A DNA stretch of 22,519 nt from Actinomycetota bacterium (lineage in GTDB: Bacteria; Actinomycetota; Acidimicrobiia; Spongiisociales; ZC4RG35), in assembly GCA_022615295.1 (NCBI GenBank), contig JAKEHF010000121.1, positions 1 to 22,519 of the forward strand. Reading direction: 5' to 3'. A program made the translations under genes and the position numbers. Numbering within the stretch: the first letter of the stretch is position 1; the number at the start of each line of letters is the position of its first letter. Shown here piece after piece: positions 21,017-22,519 of this stretch. The notes under the pieces were generated by a model. The model was given only the letters and a program-made list of their open reading frames with translations, searched no databases and was not told where the DNA came from.

Positions 21017-22519
21017 TCTTGGAGGCTTCGGGGACGGCTCAGGGCGCCCGGACCGGCCCGAAGACTTCTCGCGAGGGCCAGGGCGCCCTGGATGGTGGTG
21101 ATGCATGGAACGGAGCTGTGTCTGGCCGCCTTTCTGATCGCCGACCCGTCCGAGCGTGCCCGGCCCCCTCTCGGGGTGTTGACCACGAGGGCGATCTCCC
21201 CCTTCTCGAGTCTTTCCCCGATGTCAAAGCGGCCTTCCCCGATCTTGGGGACCGGCTCGGCGTCGATGGCATGATGGGCCAGATACCGGGCCGTGCCGTT
21301 GGTCGCCACCAGGTCGAAGCCGAGCATGAGGAAGGCCTGGGCCACCGCCAACCCCAGTGGCTTGTCCCGGTCGGCGAAGGAGAGGAACACCCGGCCCCGG
21401 TCCGGCAGAGGCTGCCCGGCGGCGAGGAGTGCCTTGCCAAAGGCGACACCGACATCGGGGCCGATGCCCATGACCTCCCCGGTAGCCTTCATCTCCGGCC
21501 CGAGGATCGAGTCCTCCTCCGGGAAGCGCTCCCAGGGGAGAACTGCGTCCTTCACCGCCACGAAGTCGGGCGGCTCCGTCACGAGGATCATCCCCTCGGC
21601 GCGGAGTTGTTCGATGGTGGCGCCGAGCATCACCCGGGCGGCAACCCGCGCCAGGGGCAGACCCTTTGCCTTGGAGATGAAGGGGACGGTGCGGCTCGCC
21701 CGGGGGTTGGCCTCTAGGACGAACACCTCCGACCCCTTGACCGCGAACTGGATGTTTATGAGGCCCCTGACCCCCAGGGCCGAGGCCAGCTCGCTGGTGG
21801 CTGCCAGCATCTCCTTCTGTGCCTCGTCGGAGATCGTCGGGGGCGGGGTGACACACGCCGAATCCCCGGAATGAACCCCGGCTTCCTCGACGTGCTCCAT
21901 CACCCCACCAACCAGAAGCTCCGCGCCGTCGTAGACGGCGTCGACGTCCACCTCCACCGCCGACTCGAGGAAACGGTCGATGAGAATCGGCTTCCCGGTG
22001 ACCTCGCCCTCACCGTATATCTCGGCCACATAGGACGACAGCTCGTCCAGGGTGTAGATGACACGCATCCTCCGCCCCCCGAGGACAAAAGACGGCCTCA
22101 CCATGACCGGCAATCCGATTCGGTCAACCACCTCCTCGGCCTCGGCCGCCGAGGAGGCCACTCCCGCCGCCGGTTGCTTGATCCCCAGGTTCCGGCACAA
22201 CTCGGCGAACAGCTCGCGATCCTCGGCGAGGGCGATCGACGCCGGGGTGGTGCCGGCGATCCGAACACCGGCCTCCTCGAGGGCGGCCGCCAGGTTCAGC
22301 GGTGTCTGCCCGCCCAGTTGGACCACCACCGCCTCGGGCTGTTCGGCGTCGATGACGGCAAGGACGTCCTCGACGGTGAGAGGCTCGAAGTAGAGACGGT
22401 CCGAGGTGTCGTAGTCGGTGGAGACCGTCTCCGGGTTGCAGTTGACCATGACGGTCTCATACCCGGCGTCCCGCAGGGCGAAGCTGGCATGGACGCAGCA
22501 GTAGTCGAACTCGATCCCC
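20998..22519 (-). CDS. carB: Carbamoyl-phosphate synthase large subunit, C-terminal half (partial, cut by right edge)
   Basis: About 506 residues of CarB are visible, from GIEFDYCCVHASFALR at the edge to the stop at 20998; a full protein has about 1,070-1,120. The segment covers the second half: MVNCNPETVSTDYDTSDRL, VVQLGGQTPLNLA, the second ATP-grasp domain (LPVMVRPSFVLGGRRMRV, INIQFAVK, VFVLEANPRASRTVPF) and the C-terminal MGS-like allosteric domain (VFLSFADRDKPLGLAVA, VATNGTARYL, VNTPRGG), ending in RSLQEWH. It makes carbamoyl phosphate for pyrimidines and arginine. An internal ATG at 22449 is not the true start, as the frame continues to the edge. It overlaps pyrD by 19 bases; carA is expected just outside the window. 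Confidence 0.98.
   Translation of the reverse strand, partial: GIEFDYCCVHASFALRDAGYETVMVNCNPETVSTDYDTSDRLYFEPLTVEDVLAVIDAEQPEAVVVQLGGQTPLNLAAALEEAGVRIAGTTPASIALAEDRELFAELCRNLGIKQPAAGVASSAAEAEEVVDRIGLPVMVRPSFVLGGRRMRVIYTLDELSSYVAEIYGEGEVTGKPILIDRFLESAVEVDVDAVYDGAELLVGGVMEHVEEAGVHSGDSACVTPPPTISDEAQKEMLAATSELASALGVRGLINIQFAVKGSEVFVLEANPRASRTVPFISKAKGLPLARVAARVMLGATIEQLRAEGMILVTEPPDFVAVKDAVLPWERFPEEDSILGPEMKATGEVMGIGPDVGVAFGKALLAAGQPLPDRGRVFLSFADRDKPLGLAVAQAFLMLGFDLVATNGTARYLAHHAIDAEPVPKIGEGRFDIGERLEKGEIALVVNTPRGGRARSDGSAIRKAARHSSVPCITTIQGALALARSLRAGPGALSRPRSLQEWHRAS

Noticed and set aside
21017..21106. Extension of pyrD beginning with a run of histidines
   Set aside because: It lies entirely inside carB in another frame and resembles no PyrD N-terminus.

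Overview
This window is 22.5 kb of high-GC bacterial DNA in which every recognisable gene lies on the minus strand, so it is read from right to left. The content points to a member of the Actinomycetota: there is an actinobacterial integration host factor (mIHF), the mihF-to-metK-priA-def-fmt gene order known from mycobacteria and their relatives, and the mpg-tyrS pair. The 16S fragment and the mix of family variants (class 1B-like PyrD, short PyrF, Thermus/Haemophilus-type TyrRS) suggest a deep branch such as Acidimicrobiia, but I cannot settle that from sequence alone.

Layout in transcription order. (1) Pyrimidine block: the 3' half of carB (cut by the right edge), pyrD and pyrF. (2) Housekeeping block: mihF, a P-loop nucleotide kinase in the slot where gmk is expected, rpoZ, coaBC, metK, a degenerate priA, def, fmt and rpe. 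(3) A REC-GGDEF-like response regulator. (4) Riboflavin block: ribD, ribE, ribBA and ribH. (5) A roughly 180-base spacer with a strong intrinsic terminator that probably acts as an attenuator for the next block. (6) Translation block: infC, rpmI, rplT, a SpoU-type RNA methyltransferase, pheS, pheT, mpg and tyrS. (7) A 355-base rRNA promoter and leader region, then the first ~360 bases of a 16S rRNA gene cut by the left edge.

The genes are packed tightly. Many junctions are 1-4 base stop/start overlaps (ATGA, GTGA, TTGA, TGATG, TAATG), and several starts are GTG or TTG, so translational coupling is likely. Gene starts were set by homology and overlaps, and often lie well inside the longest open frame.

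The most unusual points are: an archaeal-type CMP-kinase-like gene replacing gmk, with no standard start codon before its P-loop and an apparent one-base discrepancy; an infC leader with a terminator and competing pairings, followed by a probable ATC start codon; a TyrRS with both signature motifs altered (TLGW and KMSQS); a PriA without Walker motifs or zinc cysteines; and a GGDDF response regulator inside the rpe-rib operon.
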